NCBI GenBank assembly: GCA_903901045.1
Contig: CAIUPP010000075.1
Location: forward strand, 1 to 64,000
DNA: 64,000 nucleotides
DNA from: an uncultured Planctomycetota bacterium
GTDB taxonomy: Bacteria > Planctomycetota > Brocadiia > CAIUPP01
Reading direction: 5' to 3'
A program made the translations under genes and the position numbers. Positions 26,951 through 35,865 of this stretch are shown in pieces (the first letter of the stretch is position 1; each line of letters begins with the position of its first letter). A model generated the notes under the pieces. That model worked only from the letters and a program-made list of their open reading frames with translations. It was not told the origin of the DNA and ran no database searches.

Positions 26951-28129
26951 CTACAATTTCACGACCCAGGTTTGCGGACCGTCACTCTCGCGGCTGGACG
27001 TATAGGCGACCCATTTTCCATCCGGGCTGGTCTGGGCGTTGGGCTCCGCGCGCGCGGCGCCGGCCATCGGCGAGTGGATGGCATTCCCCTGCAGCGTGGC
27101 CAGCGGCTCGAATTCGGCCCGCGGGGTCCCGGGCCGAATCCAGGCCCGCCAGATCGCTTCGTTCTCCGCCCCGTCGGCGCCGTCGCCCACGAGCCAATCC
27201 TCCGCAGCCCCCAGGTTCCAGTGGACGCTCCTCTTTTCCTCAGGCCAGCTCTGGAAATCCTGCGGATCGGAGAGAGACTGGCGGAAGATGAACCAGTCGC
27301 TGCGCGCCCAATTCGGGCGGCCCGAGACGTACTCCTCCCGGAGCCGGTAGCCGTGGCCGAGCATGGCGCGCCCGTCCGCGCTGAAGAACTCGTGGCCCCA
27401 TCCTTCGCGCCGATATGGATAGGAGCGGACGCAACGAAGCCCCGTCCCGTCGGCGCGGATGGTCCACATGCGCTGAACCAGGCACCAGTTTCCCTCGTGA
27501 CAGAAAGAGAGGAGCCCGGAGTCCGCGGGGGAGAACTGGACGTGACCGAAGGCGCGCCGGTCGTGCAGAATGTCGCGCCGGCGTCCGTCGGCGGAGTCGT
27601 ACACCTCCAGCCATCCATCGCGAACGTCCGGCATCATCACGTGGCTCCACCAGTAAGTCACCTTGTCGGGATAATCGGATTCCTTTTTGGTGAGCGGGGT
27701 GACGCGAGACTTGGCGAGCAGCTTTCCATCGCAGGAGACGCTGATGCAGCAGCCGGCTTCACAATCGGGGTCGAACTCGGCCAACTGACGCCGGCTCCCG
27801 GAGGAGTCGATGCGGAAAAGGGCGGAGGGGGTCTGTTCGTAGAGGAGCAGGTCATCGGGCGCCAGGGCATGCGAGAAGTTGCCCTCCACCAGGCCGCTGC
27901 CCGGCACGCGCTGGGGCACGCCGTCGGGCACGGCGAGTCGAAAAAGCTTGTGCCGCGCGCCGGCGGGGTCGTCGGAGGTGGGGCGCGTGGAGGCGAAGTA
28001 GAGCCAGCGGCTGTCGCGCGACCAGCCGCGCGCATGGAAATAGAGAGTGATGTTCCGATTCCCCACGCTCGTGCAACGCCAGACCGGGCGTCCGCTCACC
28101 GGGTCCTTGAATTGTTTCGCTTCGCTCAT
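26951..28129 (-). CDS. Oligogalacturonate lyase-like protein (PL22 family)
   Basis: 392 residues forming a seven-bladed beta-propeller, no signal peptide, as for cytoplasmic oligogalacturonate lyases that cut short (unsaturated) galacturonates by beta-elimination. The family block HVQFSPADSGLLSFCHEGNW (His196, Gln198, His211) and a following GWGHEFFSADGRAMLGHG (His246, His259) supply the histidines expected at the Mn2+ site. The beginning FKDPVSGRPVWRCTS and the repeated SRDSRWLYFASTRP-type blades are typical. It lies between an (alpha/alpha)6 glycosidase (14 bp upstream) and the C45 gene. It is the best single pointer to a pectic or uronic acid substrate here, though PL22 relatives with other substrates cannot be excluded. 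Confidence 0.83.
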   Translation of the reverse strand: MSEAKQFKDPVSGRPVWRCTSVGNRNITLYFHARGWSRDSRWLYFASTRPTSDDPAGARHKLFRLAVPDGVPQRVPGSGLVEGNFSHALAPDDLLLYEQTPSALFRIDSSGSRRQLAEFDPDCEAGCCISVSCDGKLLAKSRVTPLTKKESDYPDKVTYWWSHVMMPDVRDGWLEVYDSADGRRRDILHDRRAFGHVQFSPADSGLLSFCHEGNWCLVQRMWTIRADGTGLRCVRSYPYRREGWGHEFFSADGRAMLGHGYRLREEYVSGRPNWARSDWFIFRQSLSDPQDFQSWPEEKRSVHWNLGAAEDWLVGDGADGAENEAIWRAWIRPGTPRAEFEPLATLQGNAIHSPMAGAARAEPNAQTSPDGKWVAYTSSRESDGPQTWVVKL

Positions 28130-28142
28130 CCGATCTTGCCCT

Positions 28143-30458
28143 TCATATCTTCAGAGAAATCGCGCGAGTTCCGCGCGCCATCCTCCCATTGATCCGCACG
28201 CGCGTGAGGCCCTCACCGGGAGGCCGGTGCAGCAGCACTTTCTCGGGCGCGCGCCTGAATTCGGGCCGCCAGATCACATCCAGCGTCTTCCCGTCGCGCG
28301 AGCGCCGGGTCAGGAGCGTGACCGGGCCGAACTCCGTTGGGACGTTCTCGAACGCGCACGCGGCCCCCGGCTTCACCCAGGCGGCGGGCATGAGGCGCAG
28401 GAGATGGAGTTCGCCGCGCCGCACCTGATCGTCGATGACGGCCAGCCGGGCCAGGTACAACGCGAGGGCGGCGTTCAACGCCTCGCCGGCAACGCCGTCG
28501 CGCTCCTCGCAGGAGATGCCTGTCTTCCTGGAAATCGAGCCGGCGAAGAGGCTGTACATCCCTTCGAGGAACCGCGCGCGCTCCCCCAACTGGTGCGAGT
28601 GGAAAACGTTCCAGGAGTAGCTCGGCTCGCAACTCGACATTTCGTGATCGAGCACCGCCACCTGGTTTCCCTGCGGCCCGCCGCGGTTGAAGCGCCGCTG
28701 TGGACCTTCGCGGAACCAAAGGCAGAGATCTTTCATCGCCGGCTCGTCGGCGTCGAGCAGCCCGGCGAAGACGAGCATGAGCGGCCCGGCGTCAAGGTAG
28801 AACGGATGCCGCGTGTCCCGCCGAGTGTCGCAAGCCAGGGAGACCGGGGGGAGAATATGCTTGCGGCCTCGCGAGTCCTTCCAGACCGGAGCCGTCCGGC
28901 AGCGTTCGCGGAATGCGCGGCGAAACACATCGCGCGTCTCGGCGGCGTCCTGCGCGAATTCCTCGGCGCGCGGATGGCCGATGCTCCGCAGAAGCCGCAC
29001 GGCGCTGCACAGCCCCAGGTAGTTCCATCCGATGCTCCAGACCGCCTGAATCTGCGCCGTGTTATCGGTGGCGACGGCGGGCGGGAGCAACCCATCGACG
29101 CCGCCATGGTTCTTGATCTTGCGCGCCTCGCGCAGGAAGTCGCACGCCTTGACGACGCAGCCGGTGTAGCGGTCGACGAACCGGCGGTCGCCGGAAAGCA
29201 GCCCATGCATGGCGATGGCGTGGAGGATCGCGCCATGGTCGGTGATCCACCAGTGGTCGCGGTAGGCGGCGGGCGTCGCGAGATACCCGGGGTGCGCCGC
29301 ATAGGAGTCACCGGGGGGCAGCGCCTGCCCCTGCTCATCCTTGAAGATTTCAAAGTACTTCTCGGCGGCGCCGTGGCAGCCGAAGGTGTCCATCAGCATC
29401 GTGAGGTAATACGGGATGTTGGTCGACCACAGGTCGGAGTACTCCCACGATCCCAGAATCTTGCAGTACTTGCCGGAGGCGGGGTCCTTCTCCGCCAGGA
29501 GCGTATTGATGCGAAGGCTGTGCTTGAGGATCTCGTTGATCGGCGCTTCGGGAACTTCGAACCGGGTGGGCGTCTTCATGATCTTCGACCAGTAGCGCGC
29601 CGTTTCGCGCAGCGCGCGGTCGCGGCCCAGCGCCAACTCCCGGTCAAAAGCCGTTCGCTCCGCGGGGATCATGGGAACCAGAAGGTCGACATGCGCCCCT
29701 TTCCGCGCCGGCAACCGGACGTACAGCTTGGGGCACGGGTGCTTGATTTTGTTCTGCTCGGTCGAATCGGTGAACTGCGCGGTGAAGATCGCCTCGATGC
29801 AGTCCTTCTGCCCCGGCGCCACCCCCAGCCGCACGCCTCCGTCCGGCTCCAGGATGCGCAGCCCCTTGCCAGCGTCGTACCGTTCGCCGTCCGCCGAGAG
29901 CGGGCGGGGATAATGCGCGCGGTCGGGGTGGTAGCGGACGTTGTCGCGGGGGTTCATCGTCACGGACATGAAGGCGGTGTTGTACATCAGCACGTTGAAT
30001 CCGTGCGTATCCTCCAGCGGCAACGCGGGGCTGAGGTCGTGAATGCTCAGGCGCACCCAGGCGAAGAGAGGCTCGATGCCGCTCTTCACCTCGCCCCCGC
30101 CGGGGATGTGCGCGAAGACCTCCTGGCGAAGGAGCACGCCGTCGGCGGCCCACTCGCTCCAGAGGACCGGCGCCGGTCCATCGTTCCACCCCTGGTTGAC
30201 CGTGCCGTCGTCGTGGTCGAGATAGCCGAGGTAGGTGCCCATGTGGTGTTCGCGATAGGCCGGCGCGAAGGCCAGGTGCACCCCCTGCCCCTTCCAGGCA
30301 TGGCTGCGCTTGGTGCGCGTCGTGGCCGGATCGGCCAGGAGGGAGCCGTTCCACAGGACGTTGAACCGGAAGAAATGGTCCTTCCAGCCCACCGGCGTCC
30401 AGATATCGCTGATATCCCGCCACCACCTGCAGGCGGCTTCATAGGTCGGTTCGGTCAT
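28143..30458 (-). CDS. Cytoplasmic (alpha/alpha)6-barrel glycosidase-like protein, family uncertain
   Basis: 771 residues without signal peptide. The first 280 residues are beta-rich (sandwich-like), the rest helical with the pattern of a six-hairpin glycosidase: SLRINTLLAEKD, GSWEYSDLWSTNIPYYLTMLMDTFG, WITDHGAILHAIAMHG, VWSIGWNYLGLCSAVRLL and a C-terminal beta cap. The layout is that of GH63/GH95/GH116-like enzymes, but I cannot assign a family. Acidic candidates are Glu and Asp in SWEYSDLW and Asp in ITDHGA. The Shine-Dalgarno is weak. It sits between the secreted GH36-like gene and PL22 and probably removes a sugar from oligosaccharides before or after the lyase step. Confidence 0.68.
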   Translation of the reverse strand: MTEPTYEAACRWWRDISDIWTPVGWKDHFFRFNVLWNGSLLADPATTRTKRSHAWKGQGVHLAFAPAYREHHMGTYLGYLDHDDGTVNQGWNDGPAPVLWSEWAADGVLLRQEVFAHIPGGGEVKSGIEPLFAWVRLSIHDLSPALPLEDTHGFNVLMYNTAFMSVTMNPRDNVRYHPDRAHYPRPLSADGERYDAGKGLRILEPDGGVRLGVAPGQKDCIEAIFTAQFTDSTEQNKIKHPCPKLYVRLPARKGAHVDLLVPMIPAERTAFDRELALGRDRALRETARYWSKIMKTPTRFEVPEAPINEILKHSLRINTLLAEKDPASGKYCKILGSWEYSDLWSTNIPYYLTMLMDTFGCHGAAEKYFEIFKDEQGQALPPGDSYAAHPGYLATPAAYRDHWWITDHGAILHAIAMHGLLSGDRRFVDRYTGCVVKACDFLREARKIKNHGGVDGLLPPAVATDNTAQIQAVWSIGWNYLGLCSAVRLLRSIGHPRAEEFAQDAAETRDVFRRAFRERCRTAPVWKDSRGRKHILPPVSLACDTRRDTRHPFYLDAGPLMLVFAGLLDADEPAMKDLCLWFREGPQRRFNRGGPQGNQVAVLDHEMSSCEPSYSWNVFHSHQLGERARFLEGMYSLFAGSISRKTGISCEERDGVAGEALNAALALYLARLAVIDDQVRRGELHLLRLMPAAWVKPGAACAFENVPTEFGPVTLLTRRSRDGKTLDVIWRPEFRRAPEKVLLHRPPGEGLTRVRINGRMARGTRAISLKI

Positions 30459-30503
30459 ATGCCGGCCCGTTCAATCCTCAAGTAAGTTGCCATCCGGCGG
30501 CCG

Positions 30504-32669
30504 CTACTTGCTCAGGAGATACGTATGCCATGGCTCGGTGACGAACTTGCCGCCCGCGGCTTCGACCGGACGGCCCGACGTCACATCCGTGACCCGCCGG
30601 CCCGGCGGAACGGCATACTCAAATGAGTCGTACGCCCAGAGCGACATGACCTTATTCTCGTCGTTCGTCCACTCGACCGCCTTCTCCTGGTCCGCGTCGG
30701 TCGCGCTGGGGAGCATATGGCGATACTGCATGGTCGGATACGCGGCCTTGTAATCCTTGTTCGCCTGGATGATCCAGTCCGCGAGTTTCTGAGGACAGGT
30801 GGGATCGATGGGTTTGTCGGCGGCGCTGGCAACGATGGCCGCCGGGCTCTTGTTCGCGCAACTCATGTAGTAGTAGTTGCGGGTCAGTTCATTTTCCGGC
30901 ACGTAGCCGCGCGCCCAGAAGAGTTTTTGCCAGCCGTAGATTCGCTGGTACCCGAAGAGGCGGTTGTCGATGATCGGGCTGACGCTGCCTCCGGCCGGAA
31001 TCCCGAGCGGTCCCGAGCCTTCGTACCCGATCCAGAGGCCCATCTTCATCATTTCCGCCGTCAGCTTGAAGGCGCTGCTGATGTCGTAAACGGGGTGGTC
31101 GGCGGAGAGATAGCCGACGCAGTCGATGGTGTTGTTGGGGTAGGAATCCATCCAAGCGCCGTCGATGCCCAGGTCGCGCAGGTGCTGATAGATTTTCAGG
31201 AACGCCTCCCGATAGCCGGAGCGCGGATTATAGACGATGAGTTCCGAGTACGCGCCGTACGATTTGACGTTTTCGGCGGAACTGTAGAAGCGCTTCTGAT
31301 GGTACTCCCCGTCGCTGTCGCGCAGGAGCCAATCCTTGTGCTGCGCGGCGATGAACGAGCGGCCCCCCGTGTAGAAGGTCGGACCCCAGCACATGACTTT
31401 CATGCCGAGTTTGTGGGCGTAGTCGCAGAACTCGCGAGTGGCGTCCTCCCCTCCGAAGGCGGCTCCCGGCCGCAGGTTCATCAGGCAGTCGATGGAGCCC
31501 AGCCGCCGGTCGTCGTGGTTGTCCTCCCACCCCTTCCACCAAATGGCCTGAAATCCCCACGCGCTGAACTTGTCGAGATAGCGCTCGTTCCCCTGGATGT
31601 CGTTCGGGCCGTAGAGGTACATCCACCCCTTGGCGGCCATGGTGAGCATTTCAGGCGGCTTCACGCCGTAGTACTCGCAGCGCTTGTTGTGGACGTAATC
31701 GTAGATGATGCCGTGCCAGTCCTCCACTCCCAGCGGCGTGGGCTGGCGCAGGTCGGGAGAGAACAAAACGATCATCTCCGGCGTCTCCGCCGCATTCTCC
31801 CAGGAGTACATATAGCGGTGGGCATAGCGGATGGCGGGCGACCCGGCGGGCTTCAGGATCGTCCGTATGCCGTAGACGGGGTGGTCGTTGTAGGCGAAGA
31901 TCAGGCCGTTGTCGCCGTACTGGAAGCGGAAATCGAAGTGCGTGTAATTGAAGAGGACGCTGGGATACCGCAGGTCATAGAGCTGGGGATACACGTTGTA
32001 CGCGGGATCCTTGCACTCCTTCCACTCCAGGTCCCCCGCGACGGTCAGCTTCTTCTTCACCATGTAGCTGTGCGCGTGGCCGGATTCGAGAATCCAGTCA
32101 TTTTCGATCGTCCCGCCGGGCGCCCAGGAGAAAACGTCCTGGATGCTCATGAGCGGATTCTTCTCGCTCTTGAACCGATAGACATAGCCGAACCCGGCGA
32201 AGTGGACGCCGTTGATCACCGCCGTCCGGGGCTGAATGTCCCAGGAGAGTTCATCCGTCAACCCCGTCTTGATATCGGTCATCCGGGTCACCAGCGTCAC
32301 GCGCTCCCCGTCGGCCCGGGCGGAGACCAGTTCGTACGGACCGTAATCCCCGCCGGCAACGGCTGCGCCCGGCGAAGCCTTGCCCGAGAGAGGGTCGTCC
32401 CCCCAAGGAAGGCTGCCCAGCATGGCCGGCCGCCGCCCCGCCAGTTCGATGGCCGGGAGCTGGAGGACCTGGTCCCCCTTGAGCAACGTCTCCTTGAACC
32501 AGACCTTGCCAATCCCCTTCAGGTGGTTCCCCTCCAGCGGCGCTTCCATGCGGATGCCGTTGGAGAGCGTGATGTCCAACTGCACCGGCGTCTGTTTGAC
32601 GGAGGCCGCGGCGTACGCCATCGCGGGCAGGGCCACCAGCAGCGTCAATGCACGAATCGTTGAGTTCAT
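30504..32669 (-). CDS. Secreted GH36/GH31-like TIM-barrel glycosidase
   Basis: 721 residues. ATG at 32669 with GGGGAG 7 bp before it and a signal peptide (TIRALTLLVALPAMAYA); the frame remains open upstream, through the antisense of the next gene, but without merit. Residues 25-330 are beta-rich; 340-650 form a barrel with FQAIWWKGWEDN, GMKVMCWGPTFYTGG, HKDWLLRDSDGEY and IDGAWMDSYPNN, where Asp508 stands as the candidate nucleophile. This resembles clan GH-D alpha-galactosidase-like proteins. The C-terminal beta domain closes with AGGKFVTEPWHTYLL. It is encoded 22 bp after the secreted LamG/CBM protein and likely acts with it outside the cytoplasm. Confidence 0.7.
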   Translation of the reverse strand: MNSTIRALTLLVALPAMAYAAASVKQTPVQLDITLSNGIRMEAPLEGNHLKGIGKVWFKETLLKGDQVLQLPAIELAGRRPAMLGSLPWGDDPLSGKASPGAAVAGGDYGPYELVSARADGERVTLVTRMTDIKTGLTDELSWDIQPRTAVINGVHFAGFGYVYRFKSEKNPLMSIQDVFSWAPGGTIENDWILESGHAHSYMVKKKLTVAGDLEWKECKDPAYNVYPQLYDLRYPSVLFNYTHFDFRFQYGDNGLIFAYNDHPVYGIRTILKPAGSPAIRYAHRYMYSWENAAETPEMIVLFSPDLRQPTPLGVEDWHGIIYDYVHNKRCEYYGVKPPEMLTMAAKGWMYLYGPNDIQGNERYLDKFSAWGFQAIWWKGWEDNHDDRRLGSIDCLMNLRPGAAFGGEDATREFCDYAHKLGMKVMCWGPTFYTGGRSFIAAQHKDWLLRDSDGEYHQKRFYSSAENVKSYGAYSELIVYNPRSGYREAFLKIYQHLRDLGIDGAWMDSYPNNTIDCVGYLSADHPVYDISSAFKLTAEMMKMGLWIGYEGSGPLGIPAGGSVSPIIDNRLFGYQRIYGWQKLFWARGYVPENELTRNYYYMSCANKSPAAIVASAADKPIDPTCPQKLADWIIQANKDYKAAYPTMQYRHMLPSATDADQEKAVEWTNDENKVMSLWAYDSFEYAVPPGRRVTDVTSGRPVEAAGGKFVTEPWHTYLLSK

Positions 32670-32691
32670 CAGGTCACTCCCCACTTGCCGG

Positions 32692-34428
32692 TCAGAATTT
32701 GCCGAAACCACCGAAGGTGAGGCTCTTTTCATCCGCCTCGTACGCGGCGATGCTGTCATAGATGCGCATGTAGTCCATCCTCCCCCAGAATCCCCAGGGG
32801 TACGGCTCGTTTCCCCCTCGCGGATAATCCAGGCAGCCGACGTACAGGAACGGCGGGTCCGCGAGCTTGCCGGCCGTGATCCGGGCCGATGCCTTGAGTA
32901 TTTCCGTTCCGCTCTTGAGCAAGCGCGCATCGAGTTTGTGCGCGCGGTTGTTGACCACCAGCGTGAGCCGATACCATTTCCACGGCTCGACCGGGATGGA
33001 GACGGCGGGGTAGCACGGCACGGAGCCGTCCGGGAGGTATGAGTAGAAACTCGCGGTGAGCGTCCGCTTCTCCCCCTCTTTATTGACCGCAAGGCTCGTG
33101 TTCCAGCGCGCCCCGAGGATGTTGAAGGAGGCGTTCTGGGGAACGTCATCCATCGGCGCGACGGGCTCTTCCAGGAAGAACTGCGCCACGAGCACCCATT
33201 CGTCGTGCGCGGCGGGGGAGAGGGACTTGGACTGGAAGAAGCGAACTTTCGCCTTCCGGTTGTTGAAGTCAATCGCCCCGCCGTCCTGCGTCACCATCAG
33301 GTCATCCAGCGAAAGGCAATACGCCTTCCCGTCATTCCCATAGGGCGAACGGTCGTTCACCCAGTCGTTGTCCAGGTTGTCGAAATGCATGTCCCACAGG
33401 AGGGAGGAGGGCAGCGCGCCGGCCAGGCCGACGTCGGTGAAGAAGCTGCTCTTCCCCCACGCGGCCTGGGCGTGGCAGACGATGGAGCCGTAGGCCGCAT
33501 CGGCGGGCGCGCAGACGAGTTTCTCGTAGCGCTTCCACTCCTTCGTCAGCGAATCCCGGCGGACGAACTCCCACCAGACCGGCTTCTTGTCCTTGTCGTA
33601 CCACTTGACCTTGATGCAGGAGTTGTTCTGCCAGTCATCCTCCGTGCGCGCCAGGCCCGACACCCGGTAGGTGGCCTCCGGGATGACTTCGATCTTCGGA
33701 CTCTCGGCATAGCCGCACCCTTCGATGGCGAGGCACCGCTTCGCCTCGGTCTCTTTCGCCTCCGCCGTGGTGCAGTTGCCCAGGAGCGTCCAGCCCTCCA
33801 GCTTGCCGATCTCGCGCCCGAATTTCTCCGGTGCCAGCGATATCGTCGGCGCCGCGATCACTTTGGGCTTGGGCGGCGGCTTCGGCGTTCCACGGACGAA
33901 CTCCAGGCCGTCGATCCATATCTTGAACGTTCCGCCCGCGTTCTGATAGAAGGCAATTGCGCTGATCTTCTCGAAGCTGAACTCCCCCGCGACGTTCTGC
34001 CCGAACGCTTCTTCCGTGAAAGGCAATTCGATCCGCTTCCACTCCGGCCCGATGCTCACCGCCGCGTCCCGGCGATTCTCAAAGCCGTTGGCCATGAGCA
34101 TCACCAGGAGGTTGTCGCTGGCCTTGTCCGACTTGACCCAGAAGACCAACTTCTCATACTGCGTCAGGTTCCAATACAGGTTCTCGCCGGGATACAGGAT
34201 GGCGGCTTCCGTAAAACTGAAGTTCCCGAAGATGGAGTGCTTGCCGACCTTCGCGTCATCCGAGAGCGCGAGGCTCGGCACATAGTGGTTGTTCCAATGG
34301 TCGAGGCTTTCCGAGGCCGTCTGATCATTCACCTCGAATGCGGTCCCGGCAGCCTGGGCGCGCAAAGACGTCCCCCCCGTCAGCGCGAATATGACTGCGA
34401 ATGCCAGCGAGGCGGCGGCCTTGCTCAT
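32692..34428 (-). CDS. Secreted multi-module carbohydrate-binding protein (CBM-like x2, LamG)
   Basis: 578 residues with GGGGAG 7 bp before ATG and a signal peptide (SLAFAVIFALTGG, cleavage near AQA-AGT). First module (about 30-180): a CBM11/CIA30-like sandwich, with LVFWVKSDKASDN, WKRIELPFTEEAFG and the closing FKIWIDGLEFVRG. A Pro/Lys linker follows at 182-190. Second module (about 195-345): CBM4/9-like, TEAKRCLAIEGCGYAES to FFTDVGLAG. Third (about 350-570): LamG/ConA-like, SPYGNDGKAYCL to MDYMRIYDSIAAYEADEK. No catalytic residues are apparent. It is the first gene of the minus operon and faces the GntR-type regulator across a shared promoter region. Confidence 0.75.
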   Translation of the reverse strand: MSKAAASLAFAVIFALTGGTSLRAQAAGTAFEVNDQTASESLDHWNNHYVPSLALSDDAKVGKHSIFGNFSFTEAAILYPGENLYWNLTQYEKLVFWVKSDKASDNLLVMLMANGFENRRDAAVSIGPEWKRIELPFTEEAFGQNVAGEFSFEKISAIAFYQNAGGTFKIWIDGLEFVRGTPKPPPKPKVIAAPTISLAPEKFGREIGKLEGWTLLGNCTTAEAKETEAKRCLAIEGCGYAESPKIEVIPEATYRVSGLARTEDDWQNNSCIKVKWYDKDKKPVWWEFVRRDSLTKEWKRYEKLVCAPADAAYGSIVCHAQAAWGKSSFFTDVGLAGALPSSLLWDMHFDNLDNDWVNDRSPYGNDGKAYCLSLDDLMVTQDGGAIDFNNRKAKVRFFQSKSLSPAAHDEWVLVAQFFLEEPVAPMDDVPQNASFNILGARWNTSLAVNKEGEKRTLTASFYSYLPDGSVPCYPAVSIPVEPWKWYRLTLVVNNRAHKLDARLLKSGTEILKASARITAGKLADPPFLYVGCLDYPRGGNEPYPWGFWGRMDYMRIYDSIAAYEADEKSLTFGGFGKF

Positions 34429-34491
34429 AACCGTTCTCCCCAGAAGGTGTCCAGAATATTCGGAGCGACAACTTTCGATAAAGCGGCCTAG

Positions 34492-34520
34492 TTTGTACCA
34501 CTTTTACGAATAATAGTCAA
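34492..34520 (-). promoter_or_regulatory. Promoter of the 34428-24716 operon
   Basis: On the minus strand TTGACT (34515-34520), a 17-bp spacer and TACAAA (34492-34497). The 220-bp divergent gap also holds the regulator promoter about 100 bp away. Confidence 0.6.
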
Positions 34521-34524
34521 GTGG
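34498..34524. promoter_or_regulatory. Candidate operator in the divergent region
   Basis: Inverted repeat CCACTT...AAGTGG (34498-34503 and 34519-34524) with arm centres 21 bp apart. It spans the spacer and -35 box of the minus promoter, a position suited to repression by the neighbouring GntR-type protein. Confidence 0.4.
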
Positions 34525-34591
34525 CAAATTTAAGCGCAACCTACAGCTAACTACTTAGCAGCAATCCGGTTGCAGCCAGATGACTTACGCC

Positions 34592-34620
34592 TTGACATTA
34601 GCCATCGTCGCAACTATAAT
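34592..34620 (+). promoter_or_regulatory. Consensus sigma70 promoter of the GntR/LacI hybrid gene
   Basis: Both boxes are perfect: TTGACA (34592-34597), a 17-bp spacer and TATAAT (34615-34620). It is the strongest promoter match in the window. Confidence 0.85.
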
Positions 34621-34678
34621 ACTTCTCCGTAGTTCAAAACTTCCATAGGTGGCACCAGGAAAGGCGGTCTTCAGCGCC

Positions 34679-35824
34679 ATGGGCGCAGTGAAGAAATACG
34701 AATATGCCGCACAGGAATTGCGCCGGAAGATCGGCGCCTCCTATAAGCCCGGCGACCTCTTCCCGCCGGAGTCCCTCCTCGCGCGGGACCTCGGGGTGAG
34801 CGTGTGCACGCTGCGCAAGGCCATGGAAATTCTTGTCGCCGAAGGGCTCCTGATCCGAGGCCAGGGCAAACGCACGACCCTGGCGCAGCCGCCCGCCGCA
34901 CAACCCGCGCAAGCGCGGAAGAAGTCCGTCCTGCTTCTCCCCTTCGACGAGGGGACTTTCTTCCATGAAGAGCTCGTGAAAATTCAGGTGGAACTGTACG
35001 ACCACGGCTACCTGACCTCTCTCTGCTCGTCGGCCCGCCTGTATGACCCGAACGTGGTCTCTCAGGTGCGGCAGATCGTCCAGGCCCACGGCGACGTCGA
35101 AGGCTTGATTTGCGGCCCCCTCTACGGCTGGTACAACAAGGTGGCCCCTGCGTTCGAAGAGCTGCCTTATCCCTTCGTCGCCATCGGCACAACCACCCCC
35201 ATCCCCACAAGCTACGTGGCGGTGAACCTCGCCTCGGGCGCCTACGAGGCGTTGCGCCACCTGGACCAGATCGGCTGCCGCACGATCCGGTTCTTCGGCT
35301 TCCGAGGCCACGGCAACCCCTTTGAACGCTTTGCCGGCGTGGAGCATTTCCAGGCAGAGTTCCGCAAAGAGGAGTCGGTGGAGACGCTGACCGTCCCCGC
35401 TTTCGGAACGGTCGCCTCCGGTTTTGAATCCGCCATGCGGGAGTTCACGGCCGGCCGCGTGCCGGACGGCATCCTGGCCCACAACGACCTGTGCGCGATC
35501 GGCATCATGCTGGCCGCGCGGAAGTTGGGCATCCAGATTCCCGAGGATATCGCGGTGGCCGGGTGCGACGATATCGCCGACGCGGCGAAATCCAGTCCGC
35601 CCCTGACCACCGTCCAGCAGCCCAAGGAGCAAGTCGCGCGCGAGGCCGTCCGCATTCTGCACGACGCCATCACGCGGCCCGAGACGGCGGTGCGAAACCA
35701 GATACTGCTTCAACCCCGGCTGGTGCTGCGCGACTCCACGTTGAATTACGCGCTGACGCATAACAAGGCCGAACCGGCCGGGGCGGCCGCCGCCTCGGCC
35801 CCCGCGCTGAAACCGGCCGAATAA
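34679..35824 (+). CDS. GntR-type regulator with LacI-like effector domain
   Basis: 381 residues from ATG 34679; a GTG at 34649 would add 10. The winged helix (about 4-72) is GntR-like: YEYAAQELRRKIGASYKPGD, FPPESLLARDLGVSVCTLRKAME and LLIRGQGKRTTLA. A linker follows, then a periplasmic-binding-protein fold (about 85-355) as in LacI proteins, with DGILAHNDLCAIGIMLAARK and VAGCDDIADAAKSSPPLTTVQQ. The AraR arabinose repressor of Bacillus has this architecture. The C-terminal tail is Ala/Pro-rich. It lies 41 bp before the GH106-like gene and divergent from the LamG/GH36/PL22 operon, so it probably senses a sugar and controls both sides. Confidence 0.9.
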   Translation: MGAVKKYEYAAQELRRKIGASYKPGDLFPPESLLARDLGVSVCTLRKAMEILVAEGLLIRGQGKRTTLAQPPAAQPAQARKKSVLLLPFDEGTFFHEELVKIQVELYDHGYLTSLCSSARLYDPNVVSQVRQIVQAHGDVEGLICGPLYGWYNKVAPAFEELPYPFVAIGTTTPIPTSYVAVNLASGAYEALRHLDQIGCRTIRFFGFRGHGNPFERFAGVEHFQAEFRKEESVETLTVPAFGTVASGFESAMREFTAGRVPDGILAHNDLCAIGIMLAARKLGIQIPEDIAVAGCDDIADAAKSSPPLTTVQQPKEQVAREAVRILHDAITRPETAVRNQILLQPRLVLRDSTLNYALTHNKAEPAGAAAASAPALKPAE

Positions 35825-35865
35825 TACCATCCCCCCTCTTGCAGTCTGAGTGGTGAGGCCCACAC

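Noticed and set aside
32670-33272. N-terminal extension of the 30504 gene running into the antisense of the LamG/CBM gene
   Set aside because: The extension is low-complexity Arg/Ser/Thr sequence antisense to a supported gene. The ATG at 32669 has a good Shine-Dalgarno and begins a signal peptide.
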